Below are positions 37,867 through 46,297 of a stretch of 64,000 nucleotides of DNA, piece after piece; position 1 is the first letter of the stretch, and each line of letters starts with the position of its first letter. The position numbers were made by a program, and so were the translations under genes. The stretch is from MAG-121220-bin8 sp002700465 (GTDB lineage Bacteria; Bacteroidota; Bacteroidia; Flavobacteriales; Flavobacteriaceae): positions 124,001-188,000 of the forward strand of contig CALSTO010000003.1 in NCBI GenBank assembly GCA_943789295.1, given 5' to 3'. The notes beneath the pieces are model-generated. The model made no database searches, had not been told where the DNA came from, and saw only the letters and a list, made by a program, of their open reading frames with translations.

Positions 37867-38771
37867 TTTTCTTTCTTGAGTTCTTGAAGTATTTTTTTTC
37901 CTCCGTTTTTTAAAATCTTTTTGAACATTTTTTCGCCAGCTTTCAAATCATTACAATCAAATCTGTTTTCAACCTTGATCATGTTTTTTGAATCCAATGT
38001 GGAGATACTTGCATTGAATACTAGCTTATCGCCTTCTATTTTTGCAAATGCAGAGATAGGTACAGAACAACCACCATTCATTAATTTTAAAAATTGTCTT
38101 TCTTGGCCAACACAGTGAAATGTTGAATTACACGAAATAGATTTTAATAAATTATTGAATTCATTTTCATTAGCTCTAGAGGCTATTGCAATTGCTCCTT
38201 GTGCTGCGGAAGGTATCATCCAGTCTAATATTAATTTGTTTTCTGGAGAGATTGATAATCGATCAAGTCCTGCCTTAGCAAATATTGCTCCGTCCCAATT
38301 ATTTTTTTCAAGTTTTTTTATTCTTGACCCTACATTTCCTCTGAGAGATACAATTTTATGATTTGGGTATCTATTTTTCCATTGTGTTTCTCTTCTAATA
38401 CTGCTTGTTGCAATAGTTAGACTCTTGTTAAAATTGATGTTTTTTTCTTTAAAAATTAAAACGTCTTTTGGGCTCGCTCTTTTAAAAACACAGTGAATGG
38501 ATAATCCGGATGCTAAATTTATTGGAACATCTTTAAAACTGTGAACAGCAATATCAATGGTGTTATTTAATAAAGCTTGATCTAAGCTTTTTGTAAAAAT
38601 TCCACTTACTCCAAAATCATATAAAGGCGTAATTTGATTAGCGTCACCCTCGGATTTTATTTTAACTAACTCACAATCTATTCCAAGTGATTCAAGTTTA
38701 GTTTTTGCGTAATTAGCTTGCCAAACAGCTAGCTTACTTTCTCTAGTGCCAATTTTTATTTTAGTAATCAT
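37863..38771 (-). CDS. hemC: Hydroxymethylbilane synthase
   Basis: A 302-residue porphobilinogen deaminase. Motifs are KIGTRESKLAVWQANYAK, the HSFKDVP loop, SSIRRETQWKNRYPNHKIVSLRGNVGSR (given here as its key residues SSIRR and RGNV-R), and NGGCSVPISA with the dipyrromethane-cofactor Cys. It overlaps hemA by 11 bp. Confidence 0.97.
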   Translation of the reverse strand: MITKIKIGTRESKLAVWQANYAKTKLESLGIDCELVKIKSEGDANQITPLYDFGVSGIFTKSLDQALLNNTIDIAVHSFKDVPINLASGLSIHCVFKRASPKDVLIFKEKNINFNKSLTIATSSIRRETQWKNRYPNHKIVSLRGNVGSRIKKLEKNNWDGAIFAKAGLDRLSISPENKLILDWMIPSAAQGAIAIASRANENEFNNLLKSISCNSTFHCVGQERQFLKLMNGGCSVPISAFAKIEGDKLVFNASISTLDSKNMIKVENRFDCNDLKAGEKMFKKILKNGGKKILQELKKEK

Positions 38772-40032
38772 TGTGATTAAGTTGAAAAATTGTTTTTATA
38801 GATTTCAATTCTTCTTCAAAATCATCGCTGTCTCTTAAATGATTAGCAATTTGATTTGTTATTTTTTGAATTAAGTGTTCAGAAACTTCTTTGACATTTT
38901 CGTCATCGAACGAGGATGCTTTTTTCTTAAGAATATTGATTTTATTTTCTTGAATTTTTTTTAGTTTTATTTTAAGAGCGTTAACTGTTGGAGCAAACCT
39001 TCTAGTTTCAACCCACAAATAATAATCTTCTGTTATTTCTTTAATTATTTTTTCAGCTTTTGGTATGAACTTTTTTCTGGTTTCTAAAGTCTTGTTCGTT
39101 ACCATGGAGAGATAATCTAGATCTAATAAATCTATATTTTCAAAAGATCCAAGCTCTTCATCAACATTTTTTGGAACTGATAAATCCAAAATTGTAAGCG
39201 ATTTAGATTTAGAGACCATTTCGCTAAGTACAGTTGGTTTGTTGCTAGCAGTGGCTACAATTAAGATGTCAGTTTTTGATATTTGATGATTTAAATCTGA
39301 AATATTTTTTACCAAAACTTCAAATTTACCAGCTATAAGTTTAGCTTTCTCTTCAGATCTATTTATTAAGGTTATGTGTTTATTGGAGGTGTGTTTTACT
39401 AGGTTTTCACATGTATTTCTTCCGATTTTACCTGTTCCAAATAAAAGAATTTTTTTTGATTTTAAATCTGAAATATTATCTAATATATATCGAACAGCTG
39501 CATATGATACTGAAGTTGCACCTGAAGATATTTTTGTTTCATTTTTAATCCTTTTACTAGCATGCTTAACCATATTAAATAACCTTTCAAACGAAGGATT
39601 AACTGCATTTAGTTTTTTTGACCTTAGAAAACTATTATTTAATTGGGCAATAATTTCAAAGTCTCCTAAAATTTGACTGTCTAGTCCAGTACCTACTTTA
39701 AAAATATGATTCACAGCTTCTTCTCCTTTAAAAATGTAACCAAATTTTTTAAATTCTTTAACAGTACCATTAGAATGTTTGCAAAGTAGTTCTATAAGTA
39801 GATTAAAATCTAAAGTTGAAGAATAAATCTCAACTCTGTTGCATGTAGAATTAACAACTAAATTGTCTACACCCGCTTGTAATGAGTCCTTAATAAGATG
39901 TTTGGATTGATCCAGGCTTAAGCTGAACATTCCTCTTACAGAAGTATTGGCATTTTTATAGCTTATTCCAATAACGTTAAAAAAAGGAGCTTTCAAATAA
40001 TGAATTATTTCGAGTGTAAAAATAATACTCAC
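38761..40032 (-). CDS. hemA: Glutamyl-tRNA reductase
   Basis: A 423-residue enzyme making glutamate-1-semialdehyde, the committed step of the C5 haem pathway. The catalytic Cys lies in VVNSTCNRVEIY, the NADP fold in ILLFGTGKIGRNTCENL, and the ASNKPTVLSE block is present. The listed start is GTG at 40032; a TTG at 39996 would give a start nearer the usual NVIGISYK region, so the N-terminus is uncertain. The next pathway enzyme, HemL, is not in the window. Confidence 0.95.
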   Translation of the reverse strand: MSIIFTLEIIHYLKAPFFNVIGISYKNANTSVRGMFSLSLDQSKHLIKDSLQAGVDNLVVNSTCNRVEIYSSTLDFNLLIELLCKHSNGTVKEFKKFGYIFKGEEAVNHIFKVGTGLDSQILGDFEIIAQLNNSFLRSKKLNAVNPSFERLFNMVKHASKRIKNETKISSGATSVSYAAVRYILDNISDLKSKKILLFGTGKIGRNTCENLVKHTSNKHITLINRSEEKAKLIAGKFEVLVKNISDLNHQISKTDILIVATASNKPTVLSEMVSKSKSLTILDLSVPKNVDEELGSFENIDLLDLDYLSMVTNKTLETRKKFIPKAEKIIKEITEDYYLWVETRRFAPTVNALKIKLKKIQENKINILKKKASSFDDENVKEVSEHLIQKITNQIANHLRDSDDFEEELKSIKTIFQLNHNDY

Positions 40033-40057
40033 TTTAGTTAAAAAATAACCCTATAGG

Positions 40058-40090
40058 TTCAATAAATAACTCCATAAGTTTTTTATTGAA
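40058..40090. promoter_or_regulatory. Inverted repeat in the hemA upstream region
   Basis: TTCAATAAA (40058-40066) is matched exactly by TTTATTGAA (40082-40090), with a smaller AACT/AGTT pair inside. It lies 26 bp upstream of the hemA GTG. On the minus strand it could form a leader hairpin or act as an operator. AT-rich arms limit the weight of this. Confidence 0.4.
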
Positions 40091-40154
40091 AAGTATGGGT
40101 AAAATAATGTAAAATTTTATATTTTTACAGATGTAATAGATAAATTCTAAACCA

Positions 40155-40179
40155 TTAATTTAGAACGCTTCTAAATTAA
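40155..40179. promoter_or_regulatory. Perfect 11-bp dyad upstream of the AraC regulator
   Basis: TTAATTTAGAA (40155-40165) and TTCTAAATTAA (40169-40179) are exact inverted copies around CGC. A further TTCTAAA half-site lies at 40145-40151. The dyad is 13 bp upstream of the AraC start, in the space shared with hemA. It looks like an operator, perhaps autoregulatory or an iron-type box; the factor is unknown. Confidence 0.55.
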
Positions 40180-40192
40180 AAATTTTATTTGA

Positions 40193-41074
40193 ATGAATTT
40201 AAAAAGTATCGCAAAAGGATCAACTGAAAGTTTTACAGTTGATAATGGTATAATTTTATTAAAACAAACCAATGATAATGAATTTACCTCAAATTTTAAT
40301 TTCAATATTAGTAAAGACTATATTCAATTTCATTTTTGTTTGAAAGGAACTTCAAAGTTTTTATTTAATCAAGGATCTTATGTTTTTAATGTTGAAAATG
40401 AAAATTCGATTTTATTATATAATCCAAATAAAGAACTGCCAATAGATCTTTTATTAGACTCAAACAGCCAAGTTTTGTCAATACTAATTTCAATAAAAAA
40501 ATTTCATAGTTTATTTTCAGACGAATCAGATCAAATTTCCTTTTTAAATAATGATAATGTTGGAAATAAACTTTATAAAGAAAAACAAATTGGTCCAATG
40601 ATTGCAATAATATTAAATCAAATGTATCAGCAATCTTTAAATCTTTCAATGTATAAATTATATTTAAGAGGCAAGGTTTTTGAACTCATGAGTTTATATT
40701 TTAGCAAGGACAAAGAAATGGATATTGAACAATGTCCTTTTTTGGCTGATGACAACAACATTAAAAAAATTAAAAAAGCAAAAGAAATTATAATTTCTAG
40801 AATGATTGAACCACCTACTCTTGTACAGCTTGCAAAAGAGGTCGATATAAGTTTAAAAAAATTAAAACAAGGTTTTAAACAAGTTTATGGAACTTCTGTT
40901 TTTTCTTTTTTGATTGATTATAAAATGCAAGTATCTAAAAGGCTTTTATCCTCAGGTGAATATAATGTAAATGAAGTTGCTCTTAAAGTGGGGTACAGTA
41001 CCGCAACTCATTTTATAAATGCTTTTAAAAAAAAATTTGGTACTACTCCAAAAAAATACTTAATGACAATTTAA
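40193..41074 (+). CDS. AraC family transcriptional regulator (haem locus)
   Basis: A 293-residue regulator with a cupin-like N-terminal part (about 1-165) and two C-terminal AraC helix-turn-helix units (about 205-290, LVQLAKEVDISLKKLKQGFK and VNEVALKVGYSTATHFINAF). Between them is EQCPFL with the dipeptide C181-P182, like a haem regulatory motif. It is divergent from hemA and 4 bp upstream of hemH, so it probably controls haem genes. The DNA-binding half resembles PchR-type siderophore regulators. Confidence 0.9.
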   Translation: MNLKSIAKGSTESFTVDNGIILLKQTNDNEFTSNFNFNISKDYIQFHFCLKGTSKFLFNQGSYVFNVENENSILLYNPNKELPIDLLLDSNSQVLSILISIKKFHSLFSDESDQISFLNNDNVGNKLYKEKQIGPMIAIILNQMYQQSLNLSMYKLYLRGKVFELMSLYFSKDKEMDIEQCPFLADDNNIKKIKKAKEIIISRMIEPPTLVQLAKEVDISLKKLKQGFKQVYGTSVFSFLIDYKMQVSKRLLSSGEYNVNEVALKVGYSTATHFINAFKKKFGTTPKKYLMTI

Positions 41075-41078
41075 TAAT

Positions 41079-42098
41079 ATGAAAGGAGCTTTACTTGTTA
41101 ATTTAGGTTCGCCTGATAGCACTGAGACTAAAGATGTAAAAAAATATTTAAAAGAGTTTTTAATGGACGAGCGAGTCATTGACGAACCTCTTTGGCTAAG
41201 AACAATTTTGGTTAAAGGAATTATTTTAAATTTTAGACCTAAAAAATCTGCAAAAGCATACAAAAAAATATGGTGGGATGAAGGATCTCCATTAATTGTT
41301 CTTTCATACAGGCTTTTAGAAAAAGTTAAAAAAATGACATCAGTTCCTGTATCTCTTGCTATGCGCTACGGAAATCCATCAATACACTCGGGGATTAAAG
41401 AGTTAGTAGACAAAGGAGTAACAGAAATTTTACTTATTCCGCTATATCCTCAACATGCAATGGCCTCAACTGAAACTATTTTAGTCTTAGCTGAAAAAAT
41501 AAAAAACGAATTTTTTCCTCATGTTGAGTTTACAAACCTTCCAGCTTTTTACAATCATAATGATTACATAAGAGTTCTTTCTAATTCAATCCAGAGTTAT
41601 TTGAAAAATAAAGAATGGGATCATTTACTTTTTTCTTATCATGGCATTCCCGAAAGACACATTAGAAAAACAGATATTACCAAGTCACATTGTAAAATTG
41701 ATGGTAGTTGTTGTCAAACAAAATCACCTGCTCATCAATTTTGTTATAGACATCATTGCTATGAAACTACAAAACAAGTTGCTGATTATTTAGAGCTTAA
41801 AGAAGGAACATATTCTAGTTCTTTTCAGTCCAGATTAGCTGGACAGCCGTGGCTCAAACCATATACAGATAAAGTTGTAGAAAATTTCGCTCAAACTGGA
41901 ACTAAAAACATGGCAATTGTTACACCTGCTTTTGTTTCGGATTGTTTAGAAACTCTAGAGGAGATTGGAATGGAGGCTAAAGAAGATTTTATTGAAAAAG
42001 GGGGAGAAAAATTTCATGTAGTTCCTTGTTTAAATGACGATAAAGAATGGGTAAAAACTCTAAGTAGATGGATTGATGAATGGGCAAATATTAAATAA
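41079..42098 (+). CDS. hemH: Ferrochelatase with internal Cys cluster
   Basis: A 339-residue enzyme inserting Fe2+ into protoporphyrin IX. The N-terminus GALLVNLGSPDS, the active-site FSYHGIPERH (H188) and the later TYSSSFQSRLAGQPWLKP block identify it. An internal stretch holds C205, C211, C212, C222 and C227, which matches the placement I recall for bacterial ferrochelatases with an internal [2Fe-2S] cluster. It is coupled to the AraC gene and followed by hemJ after 11 bp. Confidence 0.96.
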   Translation: MKGALLVNLGSPDSTETKDVKKYLKEFLMDERVIDEPLWLRTILVKGIILNFRPKKSAKAYKKIWWDEGSPLIVLSYRLLEKVKKMTSVPVSLAMRYGNPSIHSGIKELVDKGVTEILLIPLYPQHAMASTETILVLAEKIKNEFFPHVEFTNLPAFYNHNDYIRVLSNSIQSYLKNKEWDHLLFSYHGIPERHIRKTDITKSHCKIDGSCCQTKSPAHQFCYRHHCYETTKQVADYLELKEGTYSSSFQSRLAGQPWLKPYTDKVVENFAQTGTKNMAIVTPAFVSDCLETLEEIGMEAKEDFIEKGGEKFHVVPCLNDDKEWVKTLSRWIDEWANIK

Positions 42099-42109
42099 TT
42101 TTTACCATA

Positions 42110-42643
42110 ATGGAATATTTTAGTTACATAAAATCGTTACATATAATATTTGTTATAACTTGGTTTGCAGGCCTTTTTTACATACCGAGACTGTTTATTT
42201 ATTTTATTGAAGCTTCATCAAAACCTAGTCCCGACAAAAAAATTTTAATGGACCAATTTACTGTAATGATGAATCGTTTATGGTTTGTAATAACATGGCC
42301 GTCGTCTGTTTTAGCCATTTTATTTGGATTTTGGATGGTTGTTTTAGTCCCAAATTGGTTACTAGAAAATTGGATGATAGCCAAGTTAGGATTTGTATTT
42401 TTATTAATTATCTATCATTTAAAAACTCATTTTATTTTAAAAGAATTAAACTCAGGTATTATAAAATATTCTTCTAATTTTATGAGAATATGGAATGAAG
42501 TAACTAGTGTGATATTAGTATCAGTTGTATTTCTAGTAGTTTTAAAAAACAACATAAGTTGGTTAAAACTTACAATTGGTTTGATAATATTTATAGGTTC
42601 TTTACTGGTTCTTATTAGGTTGTATAAAAGATTTAGAAATTGA
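42110..42643 (+). CDS. hemJ: Protoporphyrinogen IX oxidase HemJ (CopD-like)
   Basis: A 177-residue membrane protein with four to five helices. Family features are the N-terminal IKSLHIIFVITWFAGLFYIP with a conserved His and the MMNRLWFVITWPSS block. HemJ oxidises protoporphyrinogen IX to protoporphyrin IX using the quinone pool; it directly precedes ferrochelatase in the pathway, consistent with its place next to hemH. Its end overlaps the histidine kinase gene by 4 bp. Confidence 0.92.
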   Translation: MEYFSYIKSLHIIFVITWFAGLFYIPRLFIYFIEASSKPSPDKKILMDQFTVMMNRLWFVITWPSSVLAILFGFWMVVLVPNWLLENWMIAKLGFVFLLIIYHLKTHFILKELNSGIIKYSSNFMRIWNEVTSVILVSVVFLVVLKNNISWLKLTIGLIIFIGSLLVLIRLYKRFRN

Positions 42644-44094
42644 TTAGTAATTTAAAATTTAACGCAAATTTATCATTAAGAGCTAGAATTTTTTTAGCTA
42701 TGACCATAATAGTTGTTGCTACTTTTGTGTTAATTTCTTTAATTACAATTCCACAATTTAAAACTCAGTCCGAAAAATACCATTCAAAAAGATTGGAGAG
42801 AAAAGAAGCTCAAATCCAACGTAGTATTGCTTACTTTTCCCAAGAAACCTCGACTCAGTTAAATCCAAAAAAATTAGATTCAATTTTGAGTGAAAAAATT
42901 TATCAAGTTTCAGATGTTCAAAGCGTAAAGTTTAGTATATATTCTTTAAATGGAAACTTAATAAGCTCAACTCTTCCTAAAAACGAAATATCTTTTATTA
43001 GTAAAGAGCTTTTAAATAAAATTCTTAAACAAAAAGATTCTAAAATTATTCAAATTACACAAAAAGATGAAATACAATACAGATCCTCTTTTTCGCTAAT
43101 TTTAGATGATAATTTTAATCCACTTTGGATTTTAAACCTTCCTTATTATGATGATGATAACTTAAACTCTTATGAATTAGAGTCGTTTCTAATAATTTTA
43201 GGAGAAGTATATTTTTTTCTTTTTATACTTTCAATTATTATTTCATATTTCGTTTCACAGTATATGACAAAGGCAATTTCAGAAATCGCTTTAAAAATGA
43301 AACAAACACGTTTAGACAAAAGAAACTCTAAAATTAAAATTGATGCTAGGAGTAAGGAAGTTAGAAGCTTAGTAGAATCGTATAACAATATGGTTGACGT
43401 GCTTGATAAAAATGTAAAAGAACTATCAAAATCTAATAAGGAACAAGCATGGAGAGAGATGGCCAAACAAGTAGCGCATGAAATTAAAAACCCATTAACT
43501 CCGATGAAACTAAGTGTTCAAAGTTTTGAAAGAGATTTTAGAAACGACAAGAAACATAAAGATAAAGTTGAAGATTTTTCTCAAACAATAATTCAACAAA
43601 TCGATACAATGAGTTCAATTGCCTCAGCTTTTTCAAATTTTGCAGAGATGCCCACTCAACAAGGAGAAAAATTAAATATCGTTAAAGCCGTTAGGCTTTC
43701 ATTAGAAATTTTTAAAGAAAAAGACATTGTTTTTAAATCCAATGAAGACAAAATAATTATAAATATAGATAGGCCTCAAATTGTAAGGATAATGACTAAT
43801 TTGATAAAAAATGCTATCCAGGCATGTGAAAATATTAAATCACCAGTAATTAAAGTTTCTATTAAAAAAATGTCAAAAACCGTTAGTATTTCAGTTAAAG
43901 ATAACGGAAACGGAATACCATTAAATATTAGAAAAAATATTTTTGAACCCAACTTCACGACAAAATCTGGAGGTATGGGACTTGGATTAGGAATGGTAAA
44001 AAATCTTGTTAATTCCTATGAGGGAAAAATAGATTTTGAATCAAAAGTTAATAAGGGGACTACATTTAAAATTACTTTTCCAACATTGGATTAG
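42640..44094 (+). CDS. Membrane sensor histidine kinase
   Basis: A 484-residue kinase: helix 1 (about 16-38), periplasmic sensor (about 40-180), helix 2 (about 181-208), HAMP (about 205-258), HisKA with H280 in QVAHEIKNPLTPMKL, and an HATPase domain (N box LIKNAIQAC, VKDNGNGIP, GGMGLGLGMVKNL). The LTPMKLSVQ form is NtrY-like. The start is TTG overlapping the hemJ stop. No response regulator is adjacent, so it is an orphan. It meets the bacilliredoxin gene tail to tail with a 4-bp overlap. Confidence 0.92.
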   Translation: MISNLKFNANLSLRARIFLAMTIIVVATFVLISLITIPQFKTQSEKYHSKRLERKEAQIQRSIAYFSQETSTQLNPKKLDSILSEKIYQVSDVQSVKFSIYSLNGNLISSTLPKNEISFISKELLNKILKQKDSKIIQITQKDEIQYRSSFSLILDDNFNPLWILNLPYYDDDNLNSYELESFLIILGEVYFFLFILSIIISYFVSQYMTKAISEIALKMKQTRLDKRNSKIKIDARSKEVRSLVESYNNMVDVLDKNVKELSKSNKEQAWREMAKQVAHEIKNPLTPMKLSVQSFERDFRNDKKHKDKVEDFSQTIIQQIDTMSSIASAFSNFAEMPTQQGEKLNIVKAVRLSLEIFKEKDIVFKSNEDKIIINIDRPQIVRIMTNLIKNAIQACENIKSPVIKVSIKKMSKTVSISVKDNGNGIPLNIRKNIFEPNFTTKSGGMGLGLGMVKNLVNSYEGKIDFESKVNKGTTFKITFPTLD

Positions 44095-44501
44095 CAAAAC
44101 TGATCGTAAGCTTGCTTAAGATTTTCGCTTATAATTTCAGCAGATCTCCCTTCAATATGATGTCTTTCTAACATATGGACAAGATCACCATCTTTAAAAA
44201 TTGCAATACATGGCGATGAAGGAGGGAAAGGAATCATTAATTTTCTTGCGGCATCAGTTGCCTCTTTATCAACTCCAGCAAAAACAGTAAATAATTTACC
44301 CGGTTTTTTTTCGTTAATTAATGAAGATTTAACTCCCGGTCTAGCATTGGCAGCAGCACAACCACAGACAGAGTTTACTATTAGAACAGCAGTTTCGCTG
44401 TTGGGAACTTGACTATTAACTTCATCAGAACTTGTAAGCTCAACAAATCCTGCAGAGGTTAAATCATCTCTCATCGGTTTTACTAATTCAGCTGGATACA
44501 T
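44091..44501 (-). CDS. Bacilliredoxin (BrxA/BrxB, YphP/YqiW family)
   Basis: A 136-residue thioredoxin-fold protein with the CGC active site (C46, C48) in NSVCGCAAANARPG and the later PSSPCIAIFKDGDLVHMLERH block. Bacilliredoxins remove bacillithiol from proteins. Many Bacteroidota have the protein; whether this organism makes bacillithiol cannot be seen here. Confidence 0.92.
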   Translation of the reverse strand: MYPAELVKPMRDDLTSAGFVELTSSDEVNSQVPNSETAVLIVNSVCGCAAANARPGVKSSLINEKKPGKLFTVFAGVDKEATDAARKLMIPFPPSSPCIAIFKDGDLVHMLERHHIEGRSAEIISENLKQAYDQFC

Positions 44502-44574
44502 ATTTTATAATTTTATTGTAGCAAAGATAATAAAGAATGATTTAAATGTGTGTATTAAATTCGGATGACATTTG

Positions 44575-44582
44575 TAAATTTG
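44575..44582 (+). promoter_or_regulatory. Candidate -7 promoter element (TAAATTTG)
   Basis: TAAATTTG matches TAnnTTTG exactly, 15 bp upstream of the ATG at 44598. No clear TTTG lies 19-21 bases further upstream. It favours 44598 over 44565 as the start of the TerB/DnaJ gene. Confidence 0.35.
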
Positions 44583-44597
44583 AATAAATTTTTGAAA

Positions 44598-45287
44598 ATG
44601 AATAAATTATTATTCGCTTTAATTGGATATTATTTTTTAAGATTTCCTGGGGCTGTTTTGGGATATCTTATAGGCTCTTTTTTCAAGTCAGGAGTTAATA
44701 AAATTTCAAATAAAGAATTTGAACTTAATCTACTAGCTCTGGCTTCATTAGTAATTAAGGCCGACGGAAAAGTGACACAAAACGAATTAGATTTTGTAAG
44801 AAGATATTTTGTTTCTGCTTATGGCAAAATGAGAGCTAATGAAGTTTTTAAAATATTCAATCAGAATATAAAAAACAAAGGGATTTCGCTTAATAAAATT
44901 TCAACTTTATTTAACACAGCTTTAAATTATGAAAGCAGACTTCAAGTAATTCATTTTTTATTTGGAATCGCTAAGGCAGATGGGAACATAAGCAAATTAG
45001 AAATAGAAAAACTATTGGAGTTTTCTAATTTATTCAAGTTATCATATGCAGATTTTTTGAGTATAAAAGCCATGTTTATTGAAGAAACAGACAATGCTTA
45101 TAAAATTTTGGAGTTAGAAAAATCTGCGACTAATGATCAGATTAAAAAATCCTATAGAGATTTAGCAAAGAAACATCATCCTGATAAGGTTCAGCATCTT
45201 GGAGACGCATATGTGAAGGCCGCTCAAGATAAATTTCAAAAAATTCAAAAAGCTTATCAAAATATAAAAGTTGAAAGAGGTTTTTAA
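44598..45287 (+). CDS. TerB-like and DnaJ domain protein (DjlA-like)
   Basis: A protein of about 229 residues: an N-terminal membrane segment with Gly motifs (FPGAVLGYLIGSF), a TerB-like helical domain (about 45-150, ASLVIKADGKVTQNELDFV and FGIAKADGNISKLEIEKLL) and a C-terminal J-domain (about 165-228, with the HPD motif in KKHHPDKV). This is the DjlA layout, a membrane-anchored DnaK co-chaperone. The frame opens at 44565, but 44598 suits the N-terminus and the -7 box better. Confidence 0.88.
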   Translation: MNKLLFALIGYYFLRFPGAVLGYLIGSFFKSGVNKISNKEFELNLLALASLVIKADGKVTQNELDFVRRYFVSAYGKMRANEVFKIFNQNIKNKGISLNKISTLFNTALNYESRLQVIHFLFGIAKADGNISKLEIEKLLEFSNLFKLSYADFLSIKAMFIEETDNAYKILELEKSATNDQIKKSYRDLAKKHHPDKVQHLGDAYVKAAQDKFQKIQKAYQNIKVERGF

Positions 45288-45300
45288 TTATATTTAAAAA

Positions 45301-45870
45301 ATGTATGATTTAATCTTTTATTTAGAACTTGGTCTTTTTCATGTCCTTGATTGGTCTGCAATTGATCATTTACTTTTTCTTTGTGCACTTACAATAGTTT
45401 ACACTTTTAAAGATTTTAAAACAGTTTTTTGGATTGTAACCTTTTTTACCCTTGGACATACTTTATCATTGTTATTGTCATCTTTTAACATAGTTAAACC
45501 TCCGTCCCAACTTATTGAATTTTTAATTCCTACAACAATAATTTTAACATCTTTATATAATATTATAAATTATAAAAAGAATCAGAATAGTTTTTTTGAA
45601 TATATGTTTTCAATCTTTTTTGGATTAATACATGGATTCGGTTTCGGAAATTATTTTGAGATGCTAACGGACTCCTTGGACACAAAATTAATCCCTCTTT
45701 TAGGGTTTGCTGCTGGAGTTGAAATATCGCAATTGATTATAGTTTTAGTAATATTAATTATTAATACTATTTTAAATAAAATCAAGTTAATTCCGCTAGG
45801 CAAATATGTTAAAACGGTATCAATTGTTATAATACTATTATCGTTAAATTTGATTTATCAAATGATTTAA
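45301..45870 (+). CDS. HupE/UreJ family membrane protein
   Basis: A 189-residue protein with six membrane helices. The motif pattern AIDHLLFLCALTIVY, FFTLGHTLSLLLSS and FFGLIHGFGFGNYF with conserved Asp/His residues is that of HupE/UreJ-type proteins, which include candidate nickel or cobalt permeases. No hydrogenase or urease genes are nearby, so the substrate is open. It lies 2 bp before the dCMP deaminase gene. Confidence 0.82.
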   Translation: MYDLIFYLELGLFHVLDWSAIDHLLFLCALTIVYTFKDFKTVFWIVTFFTLGHTLSLLLSSFNIVKPPSQLIEFLIPTTIILTSLYNIINYKKNQNSFFEYMFSIFFGLIHGFGFGNYFEMLTDSLDTKLIPLLGFAAGVEISQLIIVLVILIINTILNKIKLIPLGKYVKTVSIVIILLSLNLIYQMI

Positions 45871-45871
45871 T

Positions 45872-46297
45872 ATGGATCTAATCAAACAAAAAAAGTATGA
45901 TGTTGCTTATTTAAAAATGGCGCAAGAATGGGCTAAATTATCCTATTGTAAAAGAAAGCAAGTAGGAGCTTTGATTGTAAAAGACAGAATGATAATTTCA
46001 GATGGTTACAATGGTACTCCAACTGGATTTGAGAATACATGCGAAGACGACGAAAACTGCACTAAATGGTATGTTCTTCATGCAGAAGCAAATGCGATTA
46101 TGAAAGTCGCCGCCTCAACTCAATCAAGTAAAGATGCTACTTTATACGTTACCTTGTCTCCATGTAGAGATTGTAGTAAACTAATCTTTCAATCGGGAAT
46201 AATAAGGGTTGTTTATAACATTGAATATAAAGACAAATCCGGAATAAATTTTTTAAAAAAAGCTGGTATAGAAGTTATTCATATACCAGAAATTTAA
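45872..46297 (+). CDS. dCMP deaminase family protein
   Basis: A 141-residue zinc deaminase. The active site is H70-A-E72 (VLHAEANAIMK) and P97-C98-R-D-C101. Extra Cys residues in the NTCEDDENCTKW segment supply a second zinc site as in ComEB/dCMP deaminases. It makes dUMP from dCMP for thymidylate synthesis. It meets the small membrane protein gene tail to tail with a 4-bp overlap. Confidence 0.92.
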   Translation: MDLIKQKKYDVAYLKMAQEWAKLSYCKRKQVGALIVKDRMIISDGYNGTPTGFENTCEDDENCTKWYVLHAEANAIMKVAASTQSSKDATLYVTLSPCRDCSKLIFQSGIIRVVYNIEYKDKSGINFLKKAGIEVIHIPEI

